Assembly (NCBI GenBank): GCA_964019165.1 | Contig: OZ025286.1 | Location: 10,948,188 to 11,012,187, forward strand | Direction: 5' to 3' | Origin: Mastigias papua | Lineage: Eukaryota; Cnidaria; Scyphozoa; Rhizostomeae; Mastigiidae | DNA length: 64,000 nt | In this document: one piece after another, positions 24,790-35,158 of the stretch | Layout of the letters: each line of letters starts with the position of its first letter | How positions within the stretch are numbered: the first letter of the stretch is position 1 | The notes under the pieces: generated by a model | The model's input: only the letters and a program-made list of their open reading frames with translations | The model's database searches: none | Told to the model about the DNA's origin: nothing | Made by a program: the position numbers and the translations under genes

Positions 24790-26171
24790 CTACGAGCAAC
24801 GGTCTACAACGGTCTACACTTTCTATAATTCCCACTGTCCCTTCCAGTGAGAAGTATTACCCCAAAAATGGTTCCCAAACGTTGTGCTTTATGTGCTAGT
24901 ATGTGCATGTTGTGTAGTCTCTGCCGAATAATGAGCATTTTCAGCAAAATTAGCAAATATCTCAACGGTCTACACTTTTTTGAAAATAAATTTGACCTAG
25001 TATTAAACTATTTCACAAAAAGTGTAGACCGTTGATGTTTTCATCTTTTCCTCGGCAATGGTACAATAACTGTACGCAATCTATTGCAGGTGAAATACTC
25101 GTTAGAAAAGCTATCTTGTGCATAGTTCTCAATGTCGAAATCTCTACCATAAGATTTATTTTCATTTTCCAAAGTTTGTAGACCGTTGTGTAGACCGTTG
25201 AGATAGTCGGCCATGACGTCAGTCATTATGCAAGTCAGTAGCCTCGATACTAAGAAGAGGGGTTCTATACCTGTAACATTCGTGGATCGGGTTCCTTCTA
25301 GAGTAGGCACATTCGCACAAGGAAAAGTAGAGGAACGCACCCCCTTCATTATATATATATATATATATATCGTGTATATGAACATATGGATATTAATATA
25401 GGTATCAACATATATATAAATATATATATTTATTCATATATATTTATATATATTTGTATAAATGTATATTTATATATAAAGGTATTTGCCTATATTTCTA
25501 TATATTTATTTATACTTATATTTTTATATGTATATTTATCTATACATGGCTATGCTTTAAATCCCCATGGCAGATCTAGCTGATCAGCTTGAGTTAAAAA
25601 TCAAATAAAATAGAAAACAGATGCAATGCGCCAGTCAATACTTGATTGAAGCCCTAAAGCTTACCTATTGCTTAGACAATGATGCATTGTTGCTACTGTA
25701 AGATCAATTATAGGTAAACGACTCCGCAACTCTATTATCGAAATACACAAAGAAAAGGTGTAATCAAGTCGATATCTTCTTGTCATATGCTGGTAGAGAG
25801 GTTGACTATCTGTTTCATTTGTGAATTTACTTCCTTTATTTACAATTCATTAGCAAAGAAACATGACATCATAATCATCATTGAATTTAGGGGATTTGCC
25901 AAGCCCCCTGCCAGTATCTCGGTAAGGTGTTACCTAATTGAGATTTCGTCAGCGGAAATGAAATCAGCGCCCTCAATTACCCCATGTTTGGGAAAGGGTG
26001 TACGGCTGTATCGTATAGGTTCGAATATAAAATTCAGACAATGCCTGCCAAAAGTCTTGGAACACTTGCTATGATTTACGCTATAGATGAGCTATAGCGT
26101 CCCCTCCCCCGTTAAACAATGTTGTATGATGCAAATATGGGCAACTCGAAGGCCAAAAGTGATGCGTGTTG

Positions 26172-26175
26172 TTAA
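26172..26175. repeat. TTAA target-site duplication, left (copy 1)
   Basis: Left copy of the duplicated TTAA. The partner is at 29321-29324. Uninterrupted units show a single TTAA at this place. Confidence 0.95.
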
Positions 26176-26196
26176 GGAGGCAGTACACAGAAAATT
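26176..26196 (+). repeat. Left terminal inverted repeat, copy 1
   Basis: 21 bp starting GGAGGCAGTACACAG and ending AAAATT. It differs from the reverse complement of the right end only at base 11 (C here, T there). Confidence 0.93.
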
Positions 26197-26299
26197 ATGA
26201 AGAAAGAAAAATTTTTGTCAATTTTTTTTTCTTGCGGCAACATACTCTTTCGGGCTTAATTTCACGATTGTTAAAGGGCTGCCCTGTTTTGGTTTTCCC

Positions 26300-26311
26300 T
26301 TTGTATACAAA
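26300..26311. repeat. Subterminal palindrome TTTGTATACAAA, copy 1
   Basis: Perfect 12-bp palindrome flanked by ccc on the left and an A-run plus ggg on the right, in the 5' non-coding part of the element. It might be a subterminal transposase site or promoter element; no direct evidence. The rest of 26197-26569 shows no other feature. It recurs in copy 2 at 32134-32145. Confidence 0.4.
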
Positions 26312-26569
26312 AAAAGGGTTTTTCAGCACTGACGTACAAAATTTCCTCCTTAGCAACAAGATTACTTTGTTTTTTCTCTTGGTTACGCAGGGTGTATGTT
26401 ATTAGAAAACCCCAAAACCTGAGATGATCTAGCGCTTCATGTTTTAAAATGCTCCTTCAGAGAAGCAGGATAGGCTATTCACTCGTAAATGACCCACAAT
26501 GCAGTTGAGATGTTTTCCGTTGGTAACATACAGTGTTGGATACTAAATCTACTTAGATTTACCTCGAAA

Positions 26570-28702
26570 ATGCCACGATACTCAACAAAGAGAAGAAAAG
26601 GGTTTCACGGCAAAAAGAAATGGGAAATTGTTCATCAGGAGTCAGCCACTGTCACAAGTGACAATGATGCAGAAGTTGATGCTGATGAAGGGCCTAATCC
26701 AAGTACAACTAATCCATGTGGAACTTGTAAAACATGGACGCCAAGAATGGATACGGTTTCTACAGGTATCAAAAGTATTTCTGCGGAAAAGCTGTTAAAT
26801 ACAGACTTTCTAAAAATTGATGATAAGATAAGTACGAGAGCTAGTAGCAAAAAGGTTGGCATGTCAAAACCTGCTACAAATTTTGAAGAAGCCAGTGGAT
26901 TTAAGATACAGGATTTCTCACTTCTCCAGCAGTGCCTAGATACCTCTGCCATTTGCTCCAAATGTAAAAGTGCGAAATCTAACTTGAAGATCTTCCAAGT
27001 AAATAAGAAAAGAAAGGGGCTTGGAGAATACATGTTTATAAAATGTAGCAACTGTGGTGCTAGTCAGGACTTCCTGTCAAGCAAGAAAATGCCTTGTCAA
27101 GGAGGAGGATTTGAAATTAACAAAAGAGCAGCTCTAGCTTCATCCAGCAGGAAGGATTTGAAAAGATTTTGTTCCCGCATGAACTTACCACCACCAGTGT
27201 TAAGCAAACCATACAACAGGCACTTAAAAACTATAGAGGAGGCTGCAGTTCATGAAGCAGAAGAGAAAATGAATGATGCAGCTGCAAGATTAATAGAAAT
27301 AACAAGAACTGAAGAGCCAAGTAAGATAGTTAAGCTTGAAAGTGGAAAGGAAGTGGCCCAAGTTTCTGTCACTGTAGATGGCACATGGCAGAAAAGAGGA
27401 CATACCTCAAAAATTGGTGTTGTGTTCATTCTTTCAGTGAGAACTGGGGAAGTATTGGATTATGAGGTTCTTTCCCAGGTATGCCATGAATGTATTTATT
27501 ACAACAAGCATGACAAAGAATCATCTTTTTATAAAGAATGGGCTCAAAATCACAGCAATAATTGCAGAATTAATCATGAAGGCTCATCTGGAAAAATGGA
27601 GGGGAGGGGAGCAACCCTTGCATTTAAGCGGAGTATAGAAAAGCGCTGTTTAATGTACACCCAGTTTGTTGGTGATGGGGACAGCAGCTGCTTTGGAACA
27701 GTTTTAGAAGCAGTCAAAGAAGAATTTGGAGATCTGTATCCTGTTGAAAAAGAAGAATGTGTAGGGCACATTCAGAAGAGGATGGGCAGTGCTCTTTTAG
27801 ATTATAAGAAGAGCATGAAAGGAAGGAAGCTTTCTGATGGCAAAGGTGTTGGTGGTGCACATCGCCTTACTGAAGATATGATCAAAAGGATTCAGAATTA
27901 TTATGGCCTCTCAGTAAGACAGAATAAAGGAGATTTGCTTGGGATGAAGAAAGCAATCACTGCTATTCAGTACCACATAATAGATGAACCTGGAAAGTCT
28001 CTTTCCCATCAGCATCGCTTCTGTCCACAGGGAAAGGATTCTTGGTGTCGCTTTTGGGCAGACAAAGCCACTGGTTCCAGCAGCTATAAAGATACTAACA
28101 GGCTACCCCATGTGTTCATGGCACAGTTACAGCCAATTTTTACAAGACTTAGTGATTCTGACCTTCTTAGCAGGTGCTTACTTGGCCTAACTCAAAATCA
28201 AAATGAGAGTTTAAATGGCCGGCTTTGGTCATTAGTGCCTAAAACAACATTTTGTGGTAAGAGGAGGATTGTGATTGCTGTATGTGAAACCATTTGTGTG
28301 TCAAACACAGGTGCTGCTAGCAATTACATGCTTTTTGAGAAGCTAGGAATTGAGCCAGGTGAAAACACATTAAGGGCACTGAGGCAAGAAGACCGAACCA
28401 GGCTGCAGAATGCCAGTCGAAAGATTTCTGAAAAGTATAGAGTCAGTAGGAAAAGGCTGAAATTTCAGAAAAGAAAGAAAGAGAAAAGACCATGCTCAGC
28501 TTACAAAGCAGGTGGATTTGGAACCATGGCAGTTCCTGATCAGGTGGTTACAAGAAAAGGAAAAGAAAAAGGCAAACAAAAGAGAAAGCAAAATATTTCA
28601 ACTGAAATAGGAACATTGAAAAGGCCAAGAGGTGTAGAGACTGTAGAAGTCATGTTTGTTGATGAAACCACTATTGACCTTGTTACAGTTGGGACAAAAT
28701 GA
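26570..28702 (+). CDS. DDE transposase with Mutator-like domain, copy 1 (710 aa)
   Basis: Catalyses cut-and-paste movement of the surrounding element in the nucleus. The ORF is uninterrupted from 26489, but I prefer the ATG at 26570: A at -3, and MPRYSTKRRKGFHGKK resembles the usual basic start of this family. Residues from that start: two CxxC pairs (129/132, 159/162) likely form a zinc-binding DNA-recognition unit; core begins VTVDGTW (Asp270); CHEC (305-308) with Cys332/His336 looks like a second metal site; GKMEGRGA follows (Glu344); second acid in VGDGDSS (Asp369/371); CVGH (397-400) is the CxxH signature; third acid in QNESLNGRLW (Glu546), followed by a PK pair; lysine/arginine-rich tail (from about 624) suits nuclear import. 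All expected catalytic residues are present and there are no internal stops. The superfamily name is my inference from motif pattern and TTAA duplication. Confidence 0.93.
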   Translation: MPRYSTKRRKGFHGKKKWEIVHQESATVTSDNDAEVDADEGPNPSTTNPCGTCKTWTPRMDTVSTGIKSISAEKLLNTDFLKIDDKISTRASSKKVGMSKPATNFEEASGFKIQDFSLLQQCLDTSAICSKCKSAKSNLKIFQVNKKRKGLGEYMFIKCSNCGASQDFLSSKKMPCQGGGFEINKRAALASSSRKDLKRFCSRMNLPPPVLSKPYNRHLKTIEEAAVHEAEEKMNDAAARLIEITRTEEPSKIVKLESGKEVAQVSVTVDGTWQKRGHTSKIGVVFILSVRTGEVLDYEVLSQVCHECIYYNKHDKESSFYKEWAQNHSNNCRINHEGSSGKMEGRGATLAFKRSIEKRCLMYTQFVGDGDSSCFGTVLEAVKEEFGDLYPVEKEECVGHIQKRMGSALLDYKKSMKGRKLSDGKGVGGAHRLTEDMIKRIQNYYGLSVRQNKGDLLGMKKAITAIQYHIIDEPGKSLSHQHRFCPQGKDSWCRFWADKATGSSSYKDTNRLPHVFMAQLQPIFTRLSDSDLLSRCLLGLTQNQNESLNGRLWSLVPKTTFCGKRRIVIAVCETICVSNTGAASNYMLFEKLGIEPGENTLRALRQEDRTRLQNASRKISEKYRVSRKRLKFQKRKKEKRPCSAYKAGGFGTMAVPDQVVTRKGKEKGKQKRKQNISTEIGTLKRPRGVETVEVMFVDETTIDLVTVGTK

Positions 28703-28969
28703 AGGAGGCATCACCAAAAACAATTAATTTCATTGTAATTTAAGCTTTTCCCCCAATTGCTTGTTTTAACACAGAAACATTGGTACTGCTTGTTTATCTT
28801 ATTTTAAATCACATTTTTTCAACATATCAAAATTATAGGGTAGCATATTTTAGGTACAGATATCTCCATAACTGTGTGACCAAAATTAGTGAAAATTTTA
28901 TCCCATGTATATTTTTGGGTGATTATTCATTTGAGTTATTGAAAGTTTGCTTGGGGCAATATTCCCTCT

Positions 28970-28983
28970 GTTGTTATGGAAAC
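28970..28983 (+). promoter_or_regulatory. X-box-like motif GTTGTTATGGAAAC, copy 1
   Basis: Close to the RFX-factor X-box (GTNRCC, short spacer, RGYAAC). It pairs with a better match 183 bp downstream. The copy 2 equivalent is at 34804-34817. Confidence 0.3.
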
Positions 28984-29152
28984 AGGAATTTTGGGGGTTA
29001 ACCCCAGTTATATGTTATATACAAGATTTCTAATAATTCAAATTAGAACTCTTTAGGTGTTAGTTCTTTTGGCATGCACCATAGTCACATAGTCCCCATA
29101 ACTTTCTAGTTATTTGTACCTATGTATTCAGAGCACCCCTTAGATCTCAAAG

Positions 29153-29166
29153 GTTGCCATGGAAAC
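29153..29166 (+). promoter_or_regulatory. X-box motif GTTGCCATGGAAAC, copy 1
   Basis: Matches a canonical RFX-type X-box almost perfectly (GTTGCC + AT + GGAAAC). In animals RFX factors bind such sites upstream of ciliary and other genes. Its use in this element is unknown. The copy 2 equivalent is at 34987-35000. Confidence 0.4.
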
Positions 29167-29299
29167 GACCCCTTTAAAAGATTACAAATTTCCTTTTTCT
29201 AGTAGTGCAATGAAGCAGCCTTGTAAATCCAGAGTTTCATTACATTATCTTTTATAGTTTTTTAAATGCAATTTTTTATATCCTAAGACCACGTTTTCA

Positions 29300-29320
29300 A
29301 ATTTTCTGTATACTGCCTCC
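29300..29320 (-). repeat. Right terminal inverted repeat, copy 1
   Basis: The reverse complement begins GGAGGCAGTATACAG and ends AAAATT, matching the left end at 20 of 21 positions. Directly followed by the right TTAA. Confidence 0.93.
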
Positions 29321-29324
29321 TTAA
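29321..29324. repeat. TTAA target-site duplication, right (copy 1)
   Basis: Right copy of the duplicated target, followed by agctactggtctcc, which is where the satellite sequence resumes. Confidence 0.95.
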
Positions 29325-32005
29325 AGCTACTGGTCTCCGCTATCGAATCAACATTGTTTCAGGGGGGGAGGGGGTCTACATTTTAAGTGGTGTCAAGGAG
29401 AAGCGGCAGGAGTCGGAAATCTATACAATTGTGTGGTGTTCCAACTACTTTTGGCAGGCATTGTCTGAATCTCATATTTAAGGAGGACAGGTACAGTTCC
29501 AACGATGGATCATACTAATAGGTTTTCGAGGGTGCTGATTTGATTTTTAGCGGAATCAGAGCCATATCTCCACGGGATCATTAGCTTTCGTGCTAATTTG
29601 ATGTCTTTATATGCAGTTTATTGACGAAAATTCAGCAAAATGTCTAGAAATTTCAACTATAGTACAAATGCTGTCAAAAATAATTGAAATGCACTGCGAT
29701 CATCTCCTCTTCATATTATTAGCATATATCGGACATATGGGTAGAATTCTTAGATAAACAGCAAAGAAAATAAATAAACAAGTTATACGTTTTTATGTCA
29801 TTGGGGTATCTAAAAATGTATACATTGCAGTACATTACTAGTACAAGTGAGGTAAGTGTAACTGATAATAAGTAAACCTTATTCTTTATATATCATTAAA
29901 ATTATGTAGGAAGTTTCGAGCCTGCAACTTTTGTGCTCAAAGAATTGCCTTTTAAATAACAACCTGAGCTACATCAACTGGAAGCGAAATCTGTCCTCTC
30001 ATGAGATGGGGGATAAAAGCTGAGCCGTTACAAAGCTGAATATTTATATTTTACCGCATTTCCATATTGTACCAGTTAAGAAAACATTAATAGTAAGCGT
30101 AGAAGACTATTTCAGACTCTCATGACACTGCAATGTCCTTATAACTATGCAGGAATAGTGTGAACAAAGCTTATTTAATTGCCTACAGTAACGCTGGCAC
30201 TGAGGTAGTAGGCAGAAACAAGTTCTCCCCTGCAATATTCCAATCCTTTCAGTCTGTTAAAGCATCAGGAGTTATATTCAATCAGTGCAGTGTATGAAGC
30301 AGCATGAAACTGGCAGTTACCTTTTTTATATGCTTTGCTATTAGAGAGGACACAAAGATACTTCCATCTTACCCCACCAAACGCCCGAATATCGCTCCGT
30401 TATTGACGATCGGGAAATAGAAATCATTAGAAATCATCACTGTTCCTGGAAAACTTTCCGATTTCAAGCACGATGTTGATATTCAAAGCCAGAAAGCAGC
30501 TATATCCTGTGAATATTGTTGCGCAACATTACTACTACAATAACTATGTCATCAACTCCATAGACACGTAATTGTCCTTCGCAGTTTGCACGCTTCGCAT
30601 GAGTTCATCTTTGTACACAATGGCTACGAGCAACGGTCTACAACGGTCTACACTTTCTATAATTCCCACTGTCCCTTCCAGTGAGAAGTATTACCCCAAA
30701 AATGGTTCCCAAACGTTGTGCTTTATGTGCTAGTATGTGCATGTTGTGTAGTCTCTGCCGAATAATGAGCATTTTCAGCAAAATTAGCAAATATCTCAAC
30801 GGTCTACACTTTTTTGAAAATAAATTTGACCTAGTATTAAACTATTTCACAAAAAGTGTAGACCGTTGATGTTTTCATCTTTTCCTCGGCAATGGTACAA
30901 TAACTGTACGCAATCTATTGCAGGTGAAATACTCGTTAGAAAAGCTATCTTGTGCATAGTTCTCAATGTCGAAATCTCTACCATAAGATTTATTTTCATT
31001 TTCCAAAGTTTGTAGACCGTTGTGTAGACCGTTGAGATAGTCGGCCATGACGTCAGTCATTATGCAAGTCAGTAGCCTCGATACTAAGAAGAGGGGTTCT
31101 ATACCTGTAACATTCGTGGATCGGGTTCCTTCTAGAGTAGGCACATTCGCACAAGGAAAAGTAGAGGAACGCACCCCCTTCATTATATATATATATATAT
31201 ATATCGTGTATATGAACATATGGATATTAATATAGGTATCAACATATATATAAATATATATATTTATTCATATATATTTATATATATTTGTATAAATGTA
31301 TATTTATATATAAAGGTATTTGCCTATATTTCTATATATTTATTTATACTTATATTTTTATATGTATATTTATCTATACATGGCTATGCTTTAAATCCCC
31401 ATGGCAGATCTAGCTGATCAGCTTGAGTTAAAAATCAAATAAAATAGAAAACAGATGCAATGCGCCAGTCAATACTTGATTGAAGCCCTAAAGCTTACCT
31501 ATTGCTTAGACAATGATGCATTGTTGCTACTGTAAGATCAATTATAGGTAAACGACTCCGCAACTCTATTATCGAAATACACAAAGAAAAGGTGTAATCA
31601 AGTCGATATCTTCTTGTCATATGCTGGTAGAGAGGTTGACTATCTGTTTCATTTGTGAATTTACTTCCTTTATTTACAATTCATTAGCAAAGAAACATGA
31701 CATCATAATCATCATTGAATTTAGGGGATTTGCCAAGCCCCCTGCCAGTATCTCGGTAAGGTGTTACCTAATTGAGATTTCGTCAGCGGAAATGAAATCA
31801 GCGCCCTCAATTACCCCATGTTTGGGAAAGGGTGTACGGCTGTATCGTATAGGTTCGAATATAAAATTCAGACAATGCCTGCCAAAAGTCTTGGAACACT
31901 TGCTATGATTTACGCTATAGATGAGCTATAGCGTCCCCTCCCCCGTTAAACAATGTTGTATGATGCAAATATGGGCAACTCGAAGGCCAAAAGTGATGCG
32001 TGTTG

Positions 32006-32009
32006 TTAA
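32006..32009. repeat. TTAA target-site duplication, left (copy 2)
   Basis: Same satellite position as in copy 1, exactly 5834 bp downstream. Confidence 0.95.
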
Positions 32010-32030
32010 GGAGGCAGTACACAGAAAATT
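32010..32030 (+). repeat. Left terminal inverted repeat, copy 2
   Basis: Same 21 bp as in copy 1, with C at base 11. Confidence 0.93.
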
Positions 32031-32403
32031 ATGAAGAAAGAAAAATTTTTGTCAATTTTTTTTTCTTGCGGCAACATACTCTTTCGGGCTTAATTTCACG
32101 ATTGTTAAAGGGCTGCCCTGTTTTGGTTTTCCCTTTGTATACAAAAAAAGGGTTTTTCAGCACTGACGTACAAAATTTCCTCCTTAGCAACAAGATTACT
32201 TTGTTTTTTCTCTTGGTTACGCAGGGTGTATGTTATTAGAAAACCCCAAAACCTGAGATGATCTAGCGCTTCATGTTTTAAAATGCTCCTTCAGAGAAGC
32301 AGGATAGGCTATTCACTCGTAAATGACCCACAATGCAGTTGAGATGTTTTCCGTTGGTAACATACAGTGTTGGATACTAAATCTACTTAGATTTACCTCG
32401 AAA

Positions 32404-34536
32404 ATGCCACGATACTCAACAAAGAGAAGAAAAGGGTTTCACGGCAAAAAGAAATGGGAAATTGTTCATCAGGAGTCAGCCACTGTCACAAGTGACAATG
32501 ATGCAGAAGTTGATGCTGATGAAGGGCCTAATCCAAGTACAACTAATCCATGTGGAACTTGTAAAACATGGACGCCAAGAATGGATACGGTTTCTACAGG
32601 TATCAAAAGTATTTCTGCGGAAAAGCTGTTAAATACAGACTTTCTAAAAATTGATGATAAGATAAGTACGAGAGCTAGTAGCAAAAAGGTTGGCATGTCA
32701 AAACCTGCTACAAATTTTGAAGAAGCCAGTGGATTTAAGATACAGGATTTCTCACTTCTCCAGCAGTGCCTAGATACCTCTGCCATTTGCTCCAAATGTA
32801 AAAGTGCGAAATCTAACTTGAAGATCTTCCAAGTAAATAAGAAAAGAAAGGGGCTTGGAGAATACATGTTTATAAAATGTAGCAACTGTGGTGCTAGTCA
32901 GGACTTCCTGTCAAGCAAGAAAATGCCTTGTCAAGGAGGAGGATTTGAAATTAACAAAAGAGCAGCTCTAGCTTCATCCAGCAGGAAGGATTTGAAAAGA
33001 TTTTGTTCCCGCATGAACTTACCACCACCAGTGTTAAGCAAACCATACAACAGGCACTTAAAAACTATAGAGGAGGCTGCAGTTCATGAAGCAGAAGAGA
33101 AAATGAATGATGCAGCTGCAAGATTAATAGAAATAACAAGAACTGAAGAGCCAAGTAAGATAGTTAAGCTTGAAAGTGGAAAGGAAGTGGCCCAAGTTTC
33201 TGTCACTGTAGATGGCACATGGCAGAAAAGAGGACATACCTCAAAAATTGGTGTTGTGTTCATTCTTTCAGTGAGAACTGGGGAAGTATTGGATTATGAG
33301 GTTCTTTCCCAGGTATGCCATGAATGTATTTATTACAACAAGCATGACAAAGAATCATCTTTTTATAAAGAATGGGCTCAAAATCACAGCAATAATTGCA
33401 GAATTAATCATGAAGGCTCATCTGGAAAAATGGAGGGGAGGGGAGCAACCCTTGCATTTAAGCGGAGTATAGAAAAGCGCTGTTTAATGTACACCCAGTT
33501 TGTTGGTGATGGGGACAGCAGCTGCTTTGGAACAGTTTTAGAAGCAGTCAAAGAAGAATTTGGAGATCTGTATCCTGTTGAAAAAGAAGAATGTGTAGGG
33601 CACATTCAGAAGAGGATGGGCAGTGCTCTTTTAGATTATAAGAAGAGCATGAAAGGAAGGAAGCTTTCTGATGGCAAAGGTGTTGGTGGTGCACATCGCC
33701 TTACTGAAGATATGATCAAAAGGATTCAGAATTATTATGGCCTCTCAGTAAGACAGAATAAAGGAGATTTGCTTGGGATGAAGAAAGCAATCACTGCTAT
33801 TCAGTACCACATAATAGATGAACCTGGAAAGTCTCTTTCCCATCAGCATCGCTTCTGTCCACAGGGAAAGGATTCTTGGTGTCGCTTTTGGGCAGACAAA
33901 GCCACTGGTTCCAGCAGCTATAAAGATACTAACAGGCTACCCCATGTGTTCATGGCACAGTTACAGCCAATTTTTACAAGACTTAGTGATTCTGACCTTC
34001 TTAGCAGGTGCTTACTTGGCCTAACTCAAAATCAAAATGAGAGTTTAAATGGCCGGCTTTGGTCATTAGTGCCTAAAACAACATTTTGTGGTAAGAGGAG
34101 GATTGTGATTGCTGTATGTGAAACCATTTGTGTGTCAAACACAGGTGCTGCTAGCAATTACATGCTTTTTGAGAAGCTAGGAATTGAGCCAGGTGAAAAC
34201 ACATTAAGGGCACTGAGGCAAGAAGACCGAACCAGGCTGCAGAATGCCAGTCGAAAGATTTCTGAAAAGTATAGAGTCAGTAGGAAAAGGCTGAAATTTC
34301 AGAAAAGAAAGAAAGAGAAAAGACCATGCTCAGCTTACAAAGCAGGTGGATTTGGAACCATGGCAGTTCCTGATCAGGTGGTTACAAGAAAAGGAAAAGA
34401 AAAAGGCAAACAAAAGAGAAAGCAAAATATTTCAACTGAAATAGGAACATTGAAAAGGCCAAGAGGTGTAGAGACTGTAGAAGTCATGTTTGTTGATGAA
34501 ACCACTATTGACCTTGTTACAGTTGGGACAAAATGA
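32404..34536 (+). CDS. DDE transposase with Mutator-like domain, copy 2 (710 aa)
   Basis: The encoded protein is identical to that of copy 1 over the whole open frame, including the upstream in-frame extension to 32323. It keeps the catalytic Asp270, Asp369/371 and Glu546, the CxxH at 397-400 and the zinc-binding cysteines. The same start choice applies (ATG at 32404, A at -3). Identity of both proteins means the duplication is recent, or the pair is kept alike by gene conversion with the array. The antisense ORF of 138 codons inside it (32469-32885) is a shadow of the transposase reading frame. Confidence 0.93.
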   Translation: MPRYSTKRRKGFHGKKKWEIVHQESATVTSDNDAEVDADEGPNPSTTNPCGTCKTWTPRMDTVSTGIKSISAEKLLNTDFLKIDDKISTRASSKKVGMSKPATNFEEASGFKIQDFSLLQQCLDTSAICSKCKSAKSNLKIFQVNKKRKGLGEYMFIKCSNCGASQDFLSSKKMPCQGGGFEINKRAALASSSRKDLKRFCSRMNLPPPVLSKPYNRHLKTIEEAAVHEAEEKMNDAAARLIEITRTEEPSKIVKLESGKEVAQVSVTVDGTWQKRGHTSKIGVVFILSVRTGEVLDYEVLSQVCHECIYYNKHDKESSFYKEWAQNHSNNCRINHEGSSGKMEGRGATLAFKRSIEKRCLMYTQFVGDGDSSCFGTVLEAVKEEFGDLYPVEKEECVGHIQKRMGSALLDYKKSMKGRKLSDGKGVGGAHRLTEDMIKRIQNYYGLSVRQNKGDLLGMKKAITAIQYHIIDEPGKSLSHQHRFCPQGKDSWCRFWADKATGSSSYKDTNRLPHVFMAQLQPIFTRLSDSDLLSRCLLGLTQNQNESLNGRLWSLVPKTTFCGKRRIVIAVCETICVSNTGAASNYMLFEKLGIEPGENTLRALRQEDRTRLQNASRKISEKYRVSRKRLKFQKRKKEKRPCSAYKAGGFGTMAVPDQVVTRKGKEKGKQKRKQNISTEIGTLKRPRGVETVEVMFVDETTIDLVTVGTK

Positions 34537-35133
34537 AGGAGGCATCACCAAAAACAATTAATTTCATTGTAATTTAAGCTTTTCCCCCAATTGCTTGTTT
34601 TAACACAGAAACATTGGTACTGCTTGTTTATCTTATTTTAAATCACATTTTTTCAACATATCAAAATTATAGGGTAGCATATTTTAGGTACAGATATCTC
34701 CATAACTGTGTGACCAAAATTAGTGAAAATTTTATCCCATGTATATTTTTGGGTGATTATTCATTTGAGTTATTGAAAGTTTGCTTGGGGCAATATTCCC
34801 TCTGTTGTTATGGAAACAGGAATTTTGGGGGTTAACCCCAGTTATATGTTATATACAAGATTTCTAATAATTCAAATTAGAACTCTTTAGGTGTTAGTTC
34901 TTTTGGCATGCACCATAGTCACATAGTCCCCATAACTTTCTAGTTATTTGTACCTATGTATTCAGAGCACCCCTTAGATCTCAAAGGTTGCCATGGAAAC
35001 GACCCCTTTAAAAGATTACAAATTTCCTTTTTCTAGTAGTGCAATGAAGCAGCCTTGTAAATCCAGAGTTTCATTACATTATCTTTTATAGTTTTTTAAA
35101 TGCAATTTTTTATATCCTAAGACCACGTTTTCA
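34537..35133 (+). other. 3' non-coding part of transposon, copy 2
   Basis: Same content as in copy 1: X-box-like motifs at 34804-34817 and 34987-35000, the GGGGTTAACCCC palindrome at 34828-34839, and no clear polyadenylation hexamer. Confidence 0.7.
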
Positions 35134-35154
35134 AATTTTCTGTATACTGCCTCC
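35134..35154 (-). repeat. Right terminal inverted repeat, copy 2
   Basis: 21 bp, identical to the right end of copy 1, followed by TTAA at 35155-35158. Confidence 0.93.
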
Positions 35155-35158
35155 TTAA
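35155..35158. repeat. TTAA target-site duplication, right (copy 2)
   Basis: Second half of the duplicated target; satellite unit 12 resumes with agctactgg. Confidence 0.95.

Larger units (their letters stand above)
28703..29299 (+). other. 3' non-coding part of transposon, copy 1
   Basis: About 600 bp of AT-rich sequence between stop codon and right terminal repeat. AAGGAGGCA overlapping the stop repeats the first bases of the element end. Two X-box-like motifs and a GGGGTTAACCCC palindrome (28994-29005) lie in it. I see no clear AATAAA, so the polyadenylation site is unknown. A 73-codon ORF here has no ATG start and looks spurious. Confidence 0.7.
26176..29320 (+). mobile_element. Kolobok-like DNA transposon, copy 1 (3145 bp)
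   Basis: A complete cut-and-paste element inserted in satellite unit 11. Its limits are exact because neighbouring empty units give the pre-insertion sequence. It has 21-bp terminal inverted repeats with one mismatch, 5'-GG ends, a TTAA duplication and one intact transposase gene on the plus strand. About 394 bp precede the preferred ATG and 618 bp follow the stop. TTAA duplication with GG termini and a transposase with CxxH after the second Asp fits the Kolobok superfamily as I recall it. piggyBac also uses TTAA but has CCYT-type ends and a different transposase. It is identical in length and encoded protein to copy 2, and may be autonomous. Confidence 0.93.
24790..30623 (+). repeat. Satellite unit 11, interrupted by transposon (5834 bp)
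   Basis: A (TA)10, A/A unit split at the TTAA that lies at unit-1 position 1385-1388. 5834 equals 2685 plus the 3145-bp element plus the 4-bp duplicated TTAA, so nothing else was gained or lost. Satellite sequence occupies 24790-26175 and 29321-30623. The insertion breaks the 81-codon ORF. Confidence 0.97.
32010..35154 (+). mobile_element. Kolobok-like DNA transposon, copy 2 (3145 bp)
   Basis: Second copy, in satellite unit 12, with the same length, orientation, target TTAA and terminal repeats as copy 1, including the one mismatch between the ends. The shared site means it arose by duplication of the unit with its insertion rather than by a second transposition. I found no base difference between the copies by eye, but did not align every base. 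Confidence 0.93.

Noticed and set aside
26635..27051. 138-codon antisense ORF within the transposase gene
   Set aside because: Shadow frame opposite a long real coding region; no domain recognised. The same applies to the smaller internal frames in both copies.
28780..29001. 73-codon ORF downstream of the transposase
   Set aside because: No ATG start, AT-rich hydrophobic translation without a domain, and it contains an X-box-like motif; best read as non-coding.
26176..29320. piggyBac assignment because of TTAA
   Set aside because: The ends start GGAGG rather than CCYT, and the transposase has a CxxH after the second Asp and Mutator-type motifs not seen in piggyBac.
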